This document shows, piece after piece, positions 1 to 10,934 of a DNA stretch of 64,000 nucleotides. The position numbers and the translations under genes were made by a program. The stretch covers positions 4,076,001 to 4,140,000 of the forward strand of contig WPIO01000019.1 in NCBI GenBank assembly GCA_009760855.2, given 5' to 3'. Position 1 is the stretch's first letter. Each line of letters starts with the position of its first letter. This stretch comes from Cristatella mucedo (Eukaryota; Bryozoa; Phylactolaemata; Cristatellidae). The notes beneath the pieces are model-generated. The model ran no database searches and was not told the origin of the DNA. It saw only the letters and a program-made list of their open reading frames with translations.

Positions 1-1009
1 TGCCTCGCATGTGTCGAACGGTCGTGCCTCTCAGAATGTTGGATCACTGGCGGCTCACAGGGAATGGGAACCATTGAGCTGCGACCCCGTTACGAAACAC
101 TCGCTGAGGAGTCCTTGACAAATCGGAAAATGGCTCCCACCGACGAAGAGATCTCGTGAATGGTCTAGGCTCGAGTCGCAAACGATCGAGCGGCTCGAAG
201 ATGGACCGTTCCATCGATGTCATCTATAGCCTTCTTGATTGATAGAGGCTGCACAGCGGCAGCTGGCCGGCATTCGCTCATCATCAAAGACTTCCTGTCC
301 AAATGCCTGCCCATCGGTTTCATCTCCCTGCTGGTTCGAGTCCAAGCATTCACGCCGTACGCTGGCTGCAGCAACGGCTGCTGTTCGGGCTGGCTCGATT
401 GTGAGGCAGGAAGGAAGCCGTCGAAGCTCTCAGCTAAGCGAGCCGACGAGCTGCACCCAAAGGCTCTCCTGTCTCACACTGCATTGGAATGGCGACATGC
501 TGGCACTGCTGCCTACAAAGCAAGACAATGGCGTCTTGCTACGTATTCCGATCGCCCCTCTGCTTGCTTCGCTAACTGCTGTCGCCGTCGTGCAGACTTG
601 CTTTTATCGCGGTGTTCTATGTAACTCAAGCTTTGCCGCTAACACCGCCATTTGACTACTTAGCGAACAATTCAAACTAAATATGCGATGGCTCCAGCGT
701 TCCTGTGGATTTGCTGCTCTTCGACTAGACGGTTATGGAGCCCGCCTCCTTTGTTGGCCTCAGCTTTTTCGATTGAGATAGACTTCAACGGGAAAATTAA
801 AAGACAATGAAACTTAGACAAAGAGCGAGCGGAGTTTCGTTTGCTCGTTTTCTAAAGCAAGGGTGAATCTGTTGTAGCGCCTCTCAGTTATTAATGCAGA
901 CACGTCGCAGACATCTCCCCGAAGCTCGAGCGGGGGGGGGGGGCCGGGCATCGTTCTGCACCTGCAAGTAAATTCCCACCTCCTGGCTAGTCTGCGGTGA
1001 CCAAAATCA
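1..1009. other. No gene recognised
   Basis: Open frames near 165-655 have no conserved motifs and overlap on both strands. A G12 run lies at about 931-942. Confidence 0.4.
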
Positions 1010-1120
1010 ATGTAATGTATCTCCGTCTGCAACTGCACAAAGCCGCAAAGACTATGTGGATGTTACGAAGGAGAGGTTTCTATAGCGAACTCCAAGCCTA
1101 AGCGACTTTCGGTACGCATA
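1010..1120 (-). mobile_element. LINE-B 3' tail, minus strand
   Basis: ATGTATCTCCGTCTGCAACT at 1017 through CCTAAGCGACTTTCGGTACG matches the reversed tail of the other LINE-B copies. No coding part. Confidence 0.6.
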
Positions 1121-1364
1121 CACCAAAGAAAGGGGATATCCATTAGTTTTATACAGCTCTTTGATCAATTGAGTCATAGTGGTGTCTTTAGAATGCCAAG
1201 AATGAGATGTTGCACTGGCTACGGTTAGAGTTTAGCCTGGCGAACGGTGTTTTGATGGACCATTCGGCATCGGATCATTTTACTTAAGTTGGGGTTAATT
1301 ATGCTGAGTTATTTTCGAAAACTCCGTTTCGAAGCAGTCCGCCATATTCTACAGCATATACATA

Positions 1365-1384
1365 CATGCACACACACGCACGCA

Positions 1385-1475
<91 letters not shown>
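1365..1475. repeat. Compound (CA)n(TA)n microsatellite
   Basis: (CA)n from about 1365 to 1420 continuing as (TA)n to 1463, then TATG repeats. ORFs through it on both strands are artefacts. Confidence 0.9.
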
Positions 1476-3189
1476 TCCATGTGGGGATTATGGCTAGGAT
1501 TTTTAGGAAAACAATCCTAGCAGTTTTCACTGCTCGAAGTAAGGTGCCGTGCTCACGATTGGAAGCCGCTTCTTAGAATTTCGACCAAAGGAATTCCATC
1601 GAAGATGTATCATTACGAAAAGGAAAAACTGGCCGCAGGATTAGTGGCTGGCTGCTTTAAAGGTGAGCTGCTTCGACAGCCTCATTCACACGATGGCTGT
1701 ACCTTGGCCGCTGCGCCTATCGCTACCGCTTCAAGTTACAATAAAGAATTGCCTACCATAGGACATGAGCTGACGACCTGATCCCGTGAAGTGCAAATGC
1801 ATATATACGAGGTCGTCACAAATCACCCGCCTAGCCCTCACCAGTCCGGGTAGTGGCATTCAATTAATGCCGACCTGCCGCTCGAAATATGCAATACGGC
1901 AACGACGCAGCGCTTGAAATCCCGCAAGTGTGGCTAACACCAACAGTGAAAGTCCTTTGAGTTGCCTGCATAGTAAAGCTGGTAATGGAGGTGACTTCCA
2001 ACAGAATCGTTAGCATGCTTACAGCAGCTAATGGTCAGATATTTATTTGCAAGCTCTAGCGCCTTTGACCAATTTCGCTCGTAGCCTACCGAGCCGTCTG
2101 GATCGTGGCTACGTGCTCGGAGTCGGCATCAAACTGGGTTTGATTTGAGCAGTTCTCCGAAAGCTGGCTGTATTCTCGTGCCGCTATCTGCCGACAGCCG
2201 TGGAACGGAGTCGTAGGCTTGTCATAAACAACAATCCTTCTTCAGTTATCAGCCGTTGGTAGCTGCTGTTTAGCACCACCATCAATATCGCCTCCATCGT
2301 CAGGTAACGATGTCGTCCAACAGCGTCGATCGACCTAAAGCGGGCTAAGCGCGACCATCCTGGCAGATAAGAGAAGCAGAGAGTCAGGTGGCATACAGAG
2401 AGCCGGCTCCTGTGCCGAGGAATCGGCACAGGAGCCTGCTCTCTGCGACCGGTTCTGCTCGACGGTATCGCACATAGCAGCGTCGTCGCTCGATAGAAAG
2501 TATGCGGGATTACTGCCGTTTCATTTTAATCAAGCGACACAGGAAGACAGAGGATGGTAGAAAGACAGACTCGGGTTGTTTGCTGCAGGGGATATACGGG
2601 AGACGCCGACCTTTTTTTTAAATTCCAAAGGCGGCGAGCCTTCCTGCCATTCGTATCCTATCAATAAAAGCGTGCCTTGGCGAAGGGCTTTCGCTGATTC
2701 GTTACGACGCCATGCCAGACTAAATGCAACCTCTCAGAGTGTATTATATATCAACTAAATAACTCTAGACAGCTACAGCGATTCGATGACCACAGAGAGA
2801 TAACTAAAACTCACAATTACCAAACCAAACCTAAAGGGTTCAGTACCCGTCGCTATTTCTTTTCCGTTCCAAGAAGGTTAATTGATAACATGCAAACATT
2901 TTCTCCCAACTTCCAGGAATAGCCATACCTGCTGTTTCGATGGTACCGCGGACTATTGGGAATCATTTCAAATCGGAGATTGGCACGGAGGAGCGCATAT
3001 CTCGCACAAACTGCTGCACCTGCTACGTCGCAGTCTACGCAGCTCTCGATTAAGCAGGGCAAGATTACAACCCGTGGAACACGTTACTGCCAACTAGACT
3101 CGCGAAGGTACGCGAGATATATATACGCTTGAGCTATCATTCAATGACACGGCCGCGTAGAGTCTTACTTAAATGTGGCAGCCACTCAA
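1476..3189. other. No gene recognised
   Basis: Apart from the hairpin at 2397-2444, I see no repeat or coding pattern I can name. The minus-strand frame 2429-2184 ends in that hairpin and shows no motif. Confidence 0.4.
2397..2444. repeat. Near-perfect 22-bp hairpin with a 4-base loop
   Basis: Arms 2397-2418 and 2423-2444 pair at 21 of 22 positions around the loop GGAA. No flanking repeat or gene explains it. Confidence 0.75.
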
Positions 3190-3339
3190 TAGAGGCCCGA
3201 TCCATACTAAATTAAATTGACTGTGGGTAAACCACGAATCTCGCAACCATTATACGCACAAATTTATTAGAGCCGCTTAAACAGGCTCCTGTCAAGAGCA
3301 AACCGTCTAAGCACGGGCAAATGCAGAGTTCCGGGTGTG
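3190..3339 (+). repeat. Left part of a degenerate ~90-bp tandem array
   Basis: Holds monomers with the landmarks GGGTAAAccacgaatctcgc and GAGCCGCTTAAACAGGCTCC, matching the units at 4197-4560. Separated from them by the LINE-A insertion. Confidence 0.5.
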
Positions 3340-4195
3340 CTAATTGACTAAAATAAAACTCAGAAATTGGAAAACCTGGTGCTCAAAATCGGCTCCTCCA
3401 ACTTATCTCCTGTTGAATCTGCATGTAGTCTTGGTATCCTGTTCCAAACTGACCTTTCATTAGACGTCTACATCAGCTCCATAGTCAAGTGTGCCTACTT
3501 TCAGCTACATAACATAGCTAAAGTTCGGGCTTGTTTAGACAGAGATTCCACATCAAACTTGGTCCATGCATTTGCGACATCCCGTCTCTACTTCTATAAC
3601 TCACCGCTTGCTTATCTAACCGGTGCAATCAGGCGCTTACAGTTAGTGCAAAACTTTGTAGCTAGGCTCATCTGTCTCGAGCGTCCAAGTTGCCACATCT
3701 CACCACTTCTCACCGACCTGCACTGGCTCCCAGTCAAGCAGCGCATCGACTTCAAGGTTTTGTCACTCACTTTTCGGTCCCTTTGTTCTTTGGCTCCAGC
3801 CTACCTATCAGAACTACTCCTCCACTAGGCCTAGAATAGTTAAACTCGCTGCTCTTACTTGAATCGTGTAGCCACCCCTCATACGAGCCTCAAAACCGTT
3901 GGCGATCGCGCCTTTAGTTCGTATGCTCCCAAAGCCAGGAACTCACCACCAACGCACGTCACAACGTCCCCTGATATGACATTTAAAATGAAGCTTTAAA
4001 AACTCAGCTGTTTATTGCAGCATTTAGTGGGTCTTTGTGATTCGTCCTTCATATGCGTGTAACTGCTTACACTATGCCTGCTGCTTTCGGATGTTACCAC
4101 CAAAGATTTGATAATTCTTTATATGCAGCGTCTGTAAACTGCCTAGAGAGAGATTCAGTTCTCTGAGGGCGCTAAACACATTTTTTTATTATTGT
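3340..4195 (+). mobile_element. LINE-A fragment with ORF2 C-terminus and 3' UTR
   Basis: The frame 3367-3828 encodes the conserved C-terminal block of CR1/L2-type ORF2 (ACSLGILFQTDLSLD, then RLQLVQNFVARLICLE and SPLLTDLHWLPVKQRIDFKV). It is followed by the 3' UTR and the hairpin tail AGAGAGATTCAGTTCTCTGAGG with ATTATTGTT at its end. 5'-truncated, as is usual for LINEs. It is inserted inside a ~90-bp tandem array. Confidence 0.8.
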
Positions 4196-4196
4196 T

Positions 4197-4560
4197 AAAC
4201 TTAAGAGCCCCTCAAACAGGGCTCACTAGAAGCACAGCCTTGTCGTCCAAGAGTGATCAAAGAAAGTAACCGGCAATGCATGATATCGAAAAATGTACGA
4301 GCCTCTTAAGCACGGCTCCGATTATCATTTGGCCCGGGTAAAGAAAGTATCCCATGACCACTATAAGGACAACTGTCTGGGAACTGCTTAAACCGGGCTC
4401 CGATCACAACTAATTCATCCACCATGGGTAAAGAAAGTATCTTGCGACTATAATATCGACAAATATACGAGAGCCACTTTAGATCGGGTTCCGATCCCGA
4501 CTACACCATCCAAACATAGGCAAAGTAAGAAGCTCGTTTGCACCATACCGACTTAGGCTC
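4197..4560 (+). repeat. Right part of a degenerate ~90-bp tandem array
   Basis: Units recur at about 90 bases: GGGTAAAGAAAGTATC at 4336 and 4426, with weaker copies near 4246 and 4518, each followed by a GAGCCnCTTnAnnCGGGnTCCG element (4200, 4298, 4381, 4469). Divergent, so an old satellite-like array. No coding sense seen. Confidence 0.55.
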
Positions 4561-5514
4561 GTTCAGAGCTAAAGCAACAGATCCATAAACCTTAAGATAA
4601 CCCAGTCCATTAAGAATCCGAATCAGCACTGAAAACTCAGAGAACCGGATCGACAAGTTCGGCGGACCAGGAATAGAAAAACGCCATTAAAATCCCTAGA
4701 AATAATGGATCGACGTAGCCAAATCGAATTATTGGCTAGCAATTTAGGCCGCTGGGCACACAGCGCCGACCGCGATAGCAAGCAATTAAGCCTTCGTACC
4801 CGTCAAAATTAGATCTGATTAGGTGGACCAGCTCAATCTGTTGAACAAACGTACTCCAAAGAACGTCTCAAGAAGATTTTCCGCAGAAAGGTATAACCAA
4901 CCACATGGATCGCTTAAATATCGAAAGAGCCAGTAACCACAAAGAAGGCATGCAGTGTTCGCCGAGCTCGAAATGCCGCTACCAAAATCCAACCGACTGT
5001 CGTGAACGTCGAAGAATGCTGTCCTTAAAGCAGGCCGAAAAGGAATCGAGCTTCGGGTCTCAAAAGCATGCCGTACAAAGACTCGAAGCAGCTGCAACAT
5101 TCAAGAACCACGATCCGATCTTTGCTGAAATTTGCACACACCATAACTCAAAAATCGAAAAGATATCTATAGCGAGATGAACTCAGCAAGCGCTTGCCGC
5201 GAGACCATCCATCAAAGCGAGTCGTCTTTGTCGTTTGTCACTCAACTTGGCAAGTCGCTATCGTGATCCTGAATTTTTTCCTACGTGTCGCATCCTGGTT
5301 ACTGCTGAGTTATTCTCACGAGCTTTCTTCGAATGAACTCGCGTAAGCTATCCTATTACTACCATCCTAATGCCAGACAACTTCAGCTCACGGATCCTCA
5401 GAACTAGTGCAGCAAACCGAATTCGAATCCCGTAATCATGCGCACTAGCACACGTACAAACACGCACCGACGTCAGTGTGACAAATCAATACAAGAAACT
5501 CAACAAAATTATCT
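4561..5514. other. No gene recognised
   Basis: Holds a 93-codon minus frame (5100-4819) without recognisable motifs. Its strand and position downstream of the gypsy integrase would suit element sequence, but nothing confirms it. Confidence 0.35.
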
Positions 5515-5830
5515 CAATGGCGAAACCGAGCGTTTCTCAAAGAATGCCAGATATGCGACCGAAGACGTCATTGCCGCCAGCCATGCACATCTCCAGTGCT
5601 AATAGACTCATGCAAACACATACCGGCATAGTACAATATATCACTGCAAAACACGACCAAAGTATCACAAGGGCACAACCGGGCTTTTCTAGAGAATGAC
5701 AGATATGCGACCACAGACGTCATAGTCACTCTCAATGCACCACATTTACAGCACCGGCACACCACCCACTCATTCTGCCTCACCATACATCACGTAGTCA
5801 GTCGTCCATCTTGGTGTGGCTGTACTTCAT
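5515..5830. repeat. Pair of ~153-bp direct repeats beside the gypsy remnant
   Basis: Two imperfect copies about 153 bases apart share ACCGnGC-TTTCTnnAGAATG, CAGATATGCGACC and GACGTCAT (for example 5544-5575 and 5697-5730). They lie directly downstream of the integrase frame on its strand, where a 3' UTR or LTR would be expected. Confidence 0.4.
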
Positions 5831-6970
5831 TTCAAGCTACGCTGACCATCTCCAGTATGCTGCACATGCTGAGGATCACCCGTAGCCAAGCCGTGATACT
5901 GGCCAGCATGAATAGCATCTCCGTCGTCACTGAGAGTCGCATCCTCGCCGTCACCTGAGCTGTCTGTATCGCTGCCTTCCTCAAGTGAATTGGGTCCACG
6001 TGAAATGACCAGTCCCGTATTATTTCCACATACGATCAGCATAGACAATTTTCGGTTTCGCTCTTGCAATTTAGAGCGAAAGCGAATGGTCACATCTCGA
6101 AGTCGATTCTCCATAGCTTATACCGACCTTACAAGGACTCAGAAGCTTGCTAGAGAGTCCCTTCTTTCTCTAGACCCCGTCATCATCCGGTCGCAGTGCA
6201 ACCTCGCGGGCTATCGATCAGCTCGCCCCGCTTTATGTCATCTGCCGAGACGGCCAAGTTTTCTCTAACCCGATCATAAATGTCTGAAAGCTACTCTTGA
6301 ATGTCCCGTATATTATACATTGGACAAATAGCAACATGCTGCTCATAGGGCCGGACTACTGTCAGCAGATCTACCATCATCTCAGCTATACAGGCAGCAT
6401 CAACCTGGCCGGAGGATACCTGGTAGACTTATGCTCCCCTGAACGGTATGCCGTCAGCAAATGCGGCTGAACATGTCCAAATCGTGCTACTTTTTGAAAA
6501 AGTAATCCGAACTACCCGGCGTCAGAATTCGAAAGCGTTCCACCACACTATCCTACTGTATGCATACCCAATAACTTACAGCACTGAGAAAACGCAACCG
6601 ATTCAAAATTGCTGACCTCATCAGAATGTAATTCGTCAGGTATGCCAAACGATAAAAGACATTGCATGCAACGCTGGCAACGTTAGTGGCCTCCCGGTCC
6701 AAAATAGTGGAGGCTTCAGGGCGCTTATTAAATTAATCCGTTAAATGTAGATGTACTTGCTGCCATGCTTGGTGGCACACAGATGCCCAGTCAAATAAAC
6801 AGCGAATCGTTCCATCTGACCGCCCATCTGATGAAGTTGCAACGATGCCCTGGGGTCCCTTCTAGCCGCATCATACCACGCAGGATTTGCATCTGTCTTC
6901 TACATTCCTGTGCATTTTTAGTACAATAGAACCGTTGCCTCAGGTGACTCGTGTCATCTTAAGCTCTAGT
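5827..6970 (-). mobile_element. Ty3/gypsy-type integrase (pol C-terminus), degenerate
   Basis: Minus-strand reading, across frameshifts, gives integrase landmarks in order: a zinc-finger region with HLRQRFY (6946-6926) and a CKSC pair (about 6891-6880), a core start of the type MERFAVYLTG, a segment LDREATNVAS, then TAYRSGEHKST (about 6460-6430), a C-terminal YDRVRENLAVSADD (about 6290-6245), and finally the frame 6114-5827 (starting MENRLRDVTI) in the position of the C-terminal DVTYRI-type motif, with an acidic tail. Stops and frameshifts are frequent, so it is inactive. Known role of the family: insertion of LTR-retrotransposon cDNA. No RT or gag was recognised upstream and LTR limits are not resolved. 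Confidence 0.6.
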
Positions 6971-7019
6971 TTACCGCATGCCGGCTTATCGTGCACTTCA
7001 GCTAGAACTATGGGCCAAA

Positions 7020-7295
7020 CCTTCGTCGGACGGAATCATAAACACAGCCAACCGTGGTAGACGTCAATGCTCGGCTTCGCCACCTTTTCAGGCTCGAAAA
7101 TAAGTTACTACCGGCCATTTTCAGATGCCTTCTTTGAAGCTATTGTTGCAGCATTTCCTTCGTCATTATCACCGATTCCGTCCCTGCAACGAACTTTCGC
7201 CAGAACTTTCGCTCGCTCAAGTGGTCAGCCACTTGGCTGGAGACAGGGACGAGCCTTTTGCTTCAGTTATGTCTCTATTGCTGTATATACAACTG

Positions 7296-7333
<38 letters not shown>

Positions 7334-8480
7334 ATAAGAAGCTTCCTCAAGTCGGCAAAAAACACTAAGAAGGGTCGTCGTGGAAACGTACAGCTGGTGA
7401 AATAGCTAAGCAGTCGTCTCTGGCATCGCACAGCAGTGACAGGCGATATGCAGCGTTTTCACCTCACTCAAACGTTGCCAAATCACGGTTCCTCGTCTGG
7501 CAGGCAGTGAGATTTGACTGCAATCGCGGAACAAGGAGAGCCACCACGTAGGCAAAAGCGAGGCTGGAGGAATCGTCTCGGATACTCGTGAGTACTGGCG
7601 AGACAGACAAGCAGTGATCTTCCCCGTCAGCGAAGAGCAGCGGTATGCGAGGCATAGCCGTATCGCTGCGTTGTGCATCGCCGTAGAAACAAGGATCTTC
7701 ATTGGGCACGTAACGAGAGCTGGCGACAGTCACATGATCCGTGGTGCAGATACGATCAGTAGTATGCTCACAGAGAAGGAATGCAGCTCGTCCAGCGTCG
7801 GAGCAGCAGTCCATAACCTCGACAAATCGCACGGTGGCTGTCTCGAAGCAAGTTACAACGGTCACCGGCTCCACAATGGCGATAACTGGCTCAGGAAGAA
7901 CGACCACTTCCAGCCTTACATCATCCGTCGAGGCTGCGGTACCAGACACACTAGCACGTTATCAGCAGCCATTTCTATACTCTCGTGCACAATTTTTAAC
8001 TCTGGCTTCTCAAGCCGTACACCGGGCTTCCAGATTTTAACGCAAGGATCTTTAACTATGACCTGCACCAGTGCTACACTAGTCACCTTATCGCCATTGA
8101 CACATTCTAGATTCACAGCAGTAAGTTCCAGCCTGCTGCTGCTGCTGCTGCTGCTGCCATTAGCGAACTCAAGTTCCAGCCTCGTATCTGCCTCAGCTTT
8201 ACTCTCAGAAGGCTGCTGGCTAGCCGCGATATTTACGGCAGATATTACTAACTTTAACTTCACGCAGTGACGTTCCTCTGCCTTTAGGATCTCTATACCC
8301 TTAAGACTAGTAAGTCCAAAAGCTGCAATGCACAGTTGGCTGCCGGTGCGTGGTGCTTCCCCAAAAGACGCAGCGAGAGCGTATTTTCATAATCTGCTTA
8401 AGGTCAGAACAATGTTCTTCATCAGTTTATTTAATTTTGATTAAGCCATGAATCAAAATTCACAAACGTTCAGCGTGGTA
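7020..8480 (-). repeat. Unidentified long repeat D, copy 1, with minus-strand coding potential
   Basis: Alignable with 13110-14620: TCTTTGAAGCTATTGTTG vs CCTTCAACGCTGTCGTTG, and GGAGCAGCAGTCCATAACCT vs AGAGCGGCAGTGTGTAACCT. On the minus strand two frames adjoin with a shift, 8263-7916 and 7949-7464, encoding Val/Glu/Pro-rich sequence (for example KPGVRLEKPELKIVHES and LEVVVLPEPVIAIVEPVTVV), plus a run of seven Ser from (GCT)n at 8130-8155. A (TA)n tract sits at 7299-7332. I recognise no family. It lies immediately upstream of the gypsy integrase on the same strand and could be part of that element. Confidence 0.4.
7299..7332. repeat. (TA)n microsatellite
   Basis: About 17 TA units inside repeat D copy 1. 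Confidence 0.9.
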
Positions 8481-8724
8481 TTTTTCCGAACCCCGAAGTT
8501 CAGTAGGTTTAGCAGGCAACTCCTTCAGCGCTCAAACAATCAACAACTATCCGCACGTAATTCGATCACTCTAATAAGGAAATCCACCATTCCTGTTGAA
8601 AGTCCACTAAAATTGTCACAAGCAATGGTACTTGCACAGGACGACTGCTTTTTATATGATCATACTTTTTTCTACTATACTACATTATATCGTGCTTTGT
8701 TGTTTTATATTTTATACTAGATTG

Positions 8725-9045
8725 TATTTTGGCACACAAGGTAGGGCGGTGCTTTGCACGACCTTGGTCAGGAGGTCGTAGGTTCGCCACTGCAAGCGGT
8801 GGTGATAGCCGTAAAGGCTCTTCTGTCGCAATACAAAAAGAGGCAGTTAAATCAGTTAGTATTTTTTTGGTGAGCTGTGATGGCTCACTAGGTAAGGTGG
8901 TTGGTTTTCACGACCTCAGTCCCGAGTTCGTGGGTTCGAATCCTGCAGTGGGTGATCCTTTATTGCCACTGCAAACGGTGGTGATAGCCGTAAAGATTCT
9001 TCTGTCGCTATACAAAAAAGGGCTGTTAAATCAGTTAGCATATTG
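8725..9045 (+). mobile_element. SINE-B head-to-tail dimer (tRNA-derived)
   Basis: Two copies of a second SINE family in direct order (8725-8865 and 8868-9045). The second has perfect pol III boxes: A, TGGCTCACTAG (8881-8891), and B, GGTTCGAATCC (8933-8943). Both share the body GCAAnCGGTGGTGATAGCCG, TAAAG, CTTCTGTCGC and an A-rich TACAAAAAAG, then GTTAAATCAGTTAG. The first copy's box B is altered (GGTTCGCCA). Strong boxes suggest the second may be transcription-competent. Confidence 0.7.
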
Positions 9046-9429
9046 ATATAAAAATGACATCGGCTTTAAAGCTGCCTAACAATTGATTGTCACGTGACCG
9101 TTCCTAGCCCTTATAATTACGGAATAGTGGATAATAAATATATCGGCAATCGTACTCAGGCTGCTATAGAGCATCAAAGTTTCACCAGCACGAATGCAGG
9201 CAGTGATTTTTGTTTATAGTCCGCTGATCGTCAGGGTTACGGCCTCTGGACGTGTCTGGGATTTGCCACGAAGACGTTTGTACCTTGACCTTGTTTGGCT
9301 GGAGGGCTATTTTAGGTCGGGTAGTGTGCTGTCTCTTTTCTTCGCAGTGCAAGCCCGGTGCAATGTCACTTCCATTCCATGCTCTTTTTTCTAGTGAACT
9401 TAGTCAAACTGTGCAGTAGGAGCAAGAGG

Positions 9430-9565
9430 TTTTATAATAACAATAATAACAACACACTTGATAAAGCATCCTCAGAGAACTCAATCTTTTTCTAGGCACT
9501 TAACATTAGCAGCAAACAAAGCACGATCGAATGGTTAGTGGCAGCATGCTCAATGACAATGATAA
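9430..9565 (-). mobile_element. LINE-A 3' tail, minus strand
   Basis: ATAATAACAATAATAACAAC-like start, then AAAGCATCCTCAGAGAACTC and TCTTTTTCTAGGCACTTAAC, followed by GATCGAATGGTTAGTGGCAG as in the copies at 62075 and 63705. Confidence 0.55.
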
Positions 9566-9904
9566 TCGGCCGCGGCCGCGGCGACCGATGTAGCGAAGGG
9601 TTCGCGCAGAGACATCTTCTCGCCGACGACGAGGGCTTGGACGGTCTTCAAGCGGTCCGTGCAGGATGGCGAACCGCTCGAAACGAGCAGATGCGTTCAC
9701 GGTTTTCGCGTCGCCGCCGTGCGAGCGAGGAAGCCGGCGCCAGCTTAGGTGCGCGGGTGCGGTCGCCGCGTTTCTAGCTCGGTAGCCACGAACCCAATCG
9801 ATCATCCCTCCTCCGCACCACCAGCCGCCACGACACTTCGCTCGGAACGGTGCTCAGCGGCCTGCGCCGGCCAACGAATTTCGCCCGTCGGCTTTGCCTG
9901 TCGC

Positions 9905-10350
9905 CTCGCGCCGCCAGTTCTGTTTCAGCCTGTTCGTGCCCTCAGATCCTGTGTGGGCAATAGATTAGCTGTTCCATTCCTCTGCTTAAAGACCGTTGGC
10001 GACAGAAGCTTTAGCTCTGCACGTCCTAGGCTGTGGAACTCGCTTCTACAATTCTTACGTAACGACAACTACTCTCCTACTGCCGACTATGGCACATCTT
10101 TTTCAGCGGTCCTGAGCTGCTACTTCTATGCTACTCACTACCTCAACTGCTCTCCTGACTCTGCTATGCTTCCCACTTTCTCTTTGTTGCGTGAGACGAA
10201 GTCTGTTGGCTACCGAATGCGTACCGAAAGCCGCTTAGGCTGTGAAAGCCGCTTAGTGCGCTATACAAAACTCTCCTGCGTAACACCCGCGTGGTCTTCA
10301 CGACTTTGTGGAGTTACAGACGGAGATGCATTACATTCTCAGCCGCCTCC
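9905..10350 (+). mobile_element. LINE-B 3' end (ORF2 C-terminus and tail)
   Basis: The open frame includes LAVPFLCLKTVGDRSFSSAR, PRLWNSLLQFLRND and NCSPDSAMLPTFSLLRETKS, the C-terminal end of a CR1/Rex/L2-type ORF2, and runs into the LINE-B tail (AACTCTCCTGCGTAACACCC ... GGAGTTACAGACGGAGATGC). The tail includes a duplicated GAAAGCCGCTTAG. Confidence 0.7.
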
Positions 10351-10662
10351 CGCACGCCTGCCGGCTGCAAAATGGCGCATTCCGAGAACTAGCTGGCTCG
10401 TCGCCTGCGGCGGTGTAACCAAGGATTACCGCCAGCTCGGGCTCACGGAGACGACCGCAGGTCGCGCCGCTCGCGGGATCGCCACGGCGGCTGCAGCGGT
10501 TGCGGTCTCCTAAATCACGGGCTTAGTCGGCGGCTCTACGCGCGCCCCTCTCTTGACGCTCGCGTCAAGTCAAAGGTTCGCGGCGGCGGTCTCCTAAATC
10601 ACCGAGTTTAGACAGCCGCCTCCGCTGGTGCTCTCTTTCTCTCCACGTTTACATCCGCTCAG

Positions 10663-10828
10663 AGGCCTGGAGCGGCCGCGGGCTCGCGGCGGGTGGCAGG
10701 CAGCTGACGTCGGCCCGCGGTCGCACTGCACGCTCGATCGACTGCACCTGCGCTGGCACCTGTACAGTCCGCAGGGCGCGCACCTGCTCGCGCCGCGGAC
10801 GTGCGACCGGGTGGAGCTGGAAGTTTGA
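10663..10828 (+). CDS. Exon-like coding remnant of unknown product
   Basis: A pyrimidine-rich acceptor (CTCTCTTTCTCTCCACG ... CGCTCAG, AG at 10661-10662) precedes a frame ending at TGA 10826-10828. Its last 30 residues (LDRLHLRWHLYSPQGAHLL, then CDRVELEV) look like genuine protein with high GC at third positions. No polyadenylation signal follows closely, and LINE-B ends flank the GC-rich island on both sides. It may be a terminal exon, a captured gene fragment, or chance. Product unknown. Confidence 0.25.
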
Positions 10829-10934
10829 GCGCGCGTGCGGCATCTGGCGGCCAACCCCTAACCCCCCCCCCCCCACGCGACGACGGCCAACCATACCCCC
10901 ATCTCCTAGCGATGACGGACAGTCCCCCACCCCC

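Noticed and set aside
1289-1576. ORFs on both strands around the (CA)n(TA)n tract
   Set aside because: Thr-His, Tyr-Ile and Val-Cys repeats reflect the dinucleotides only.
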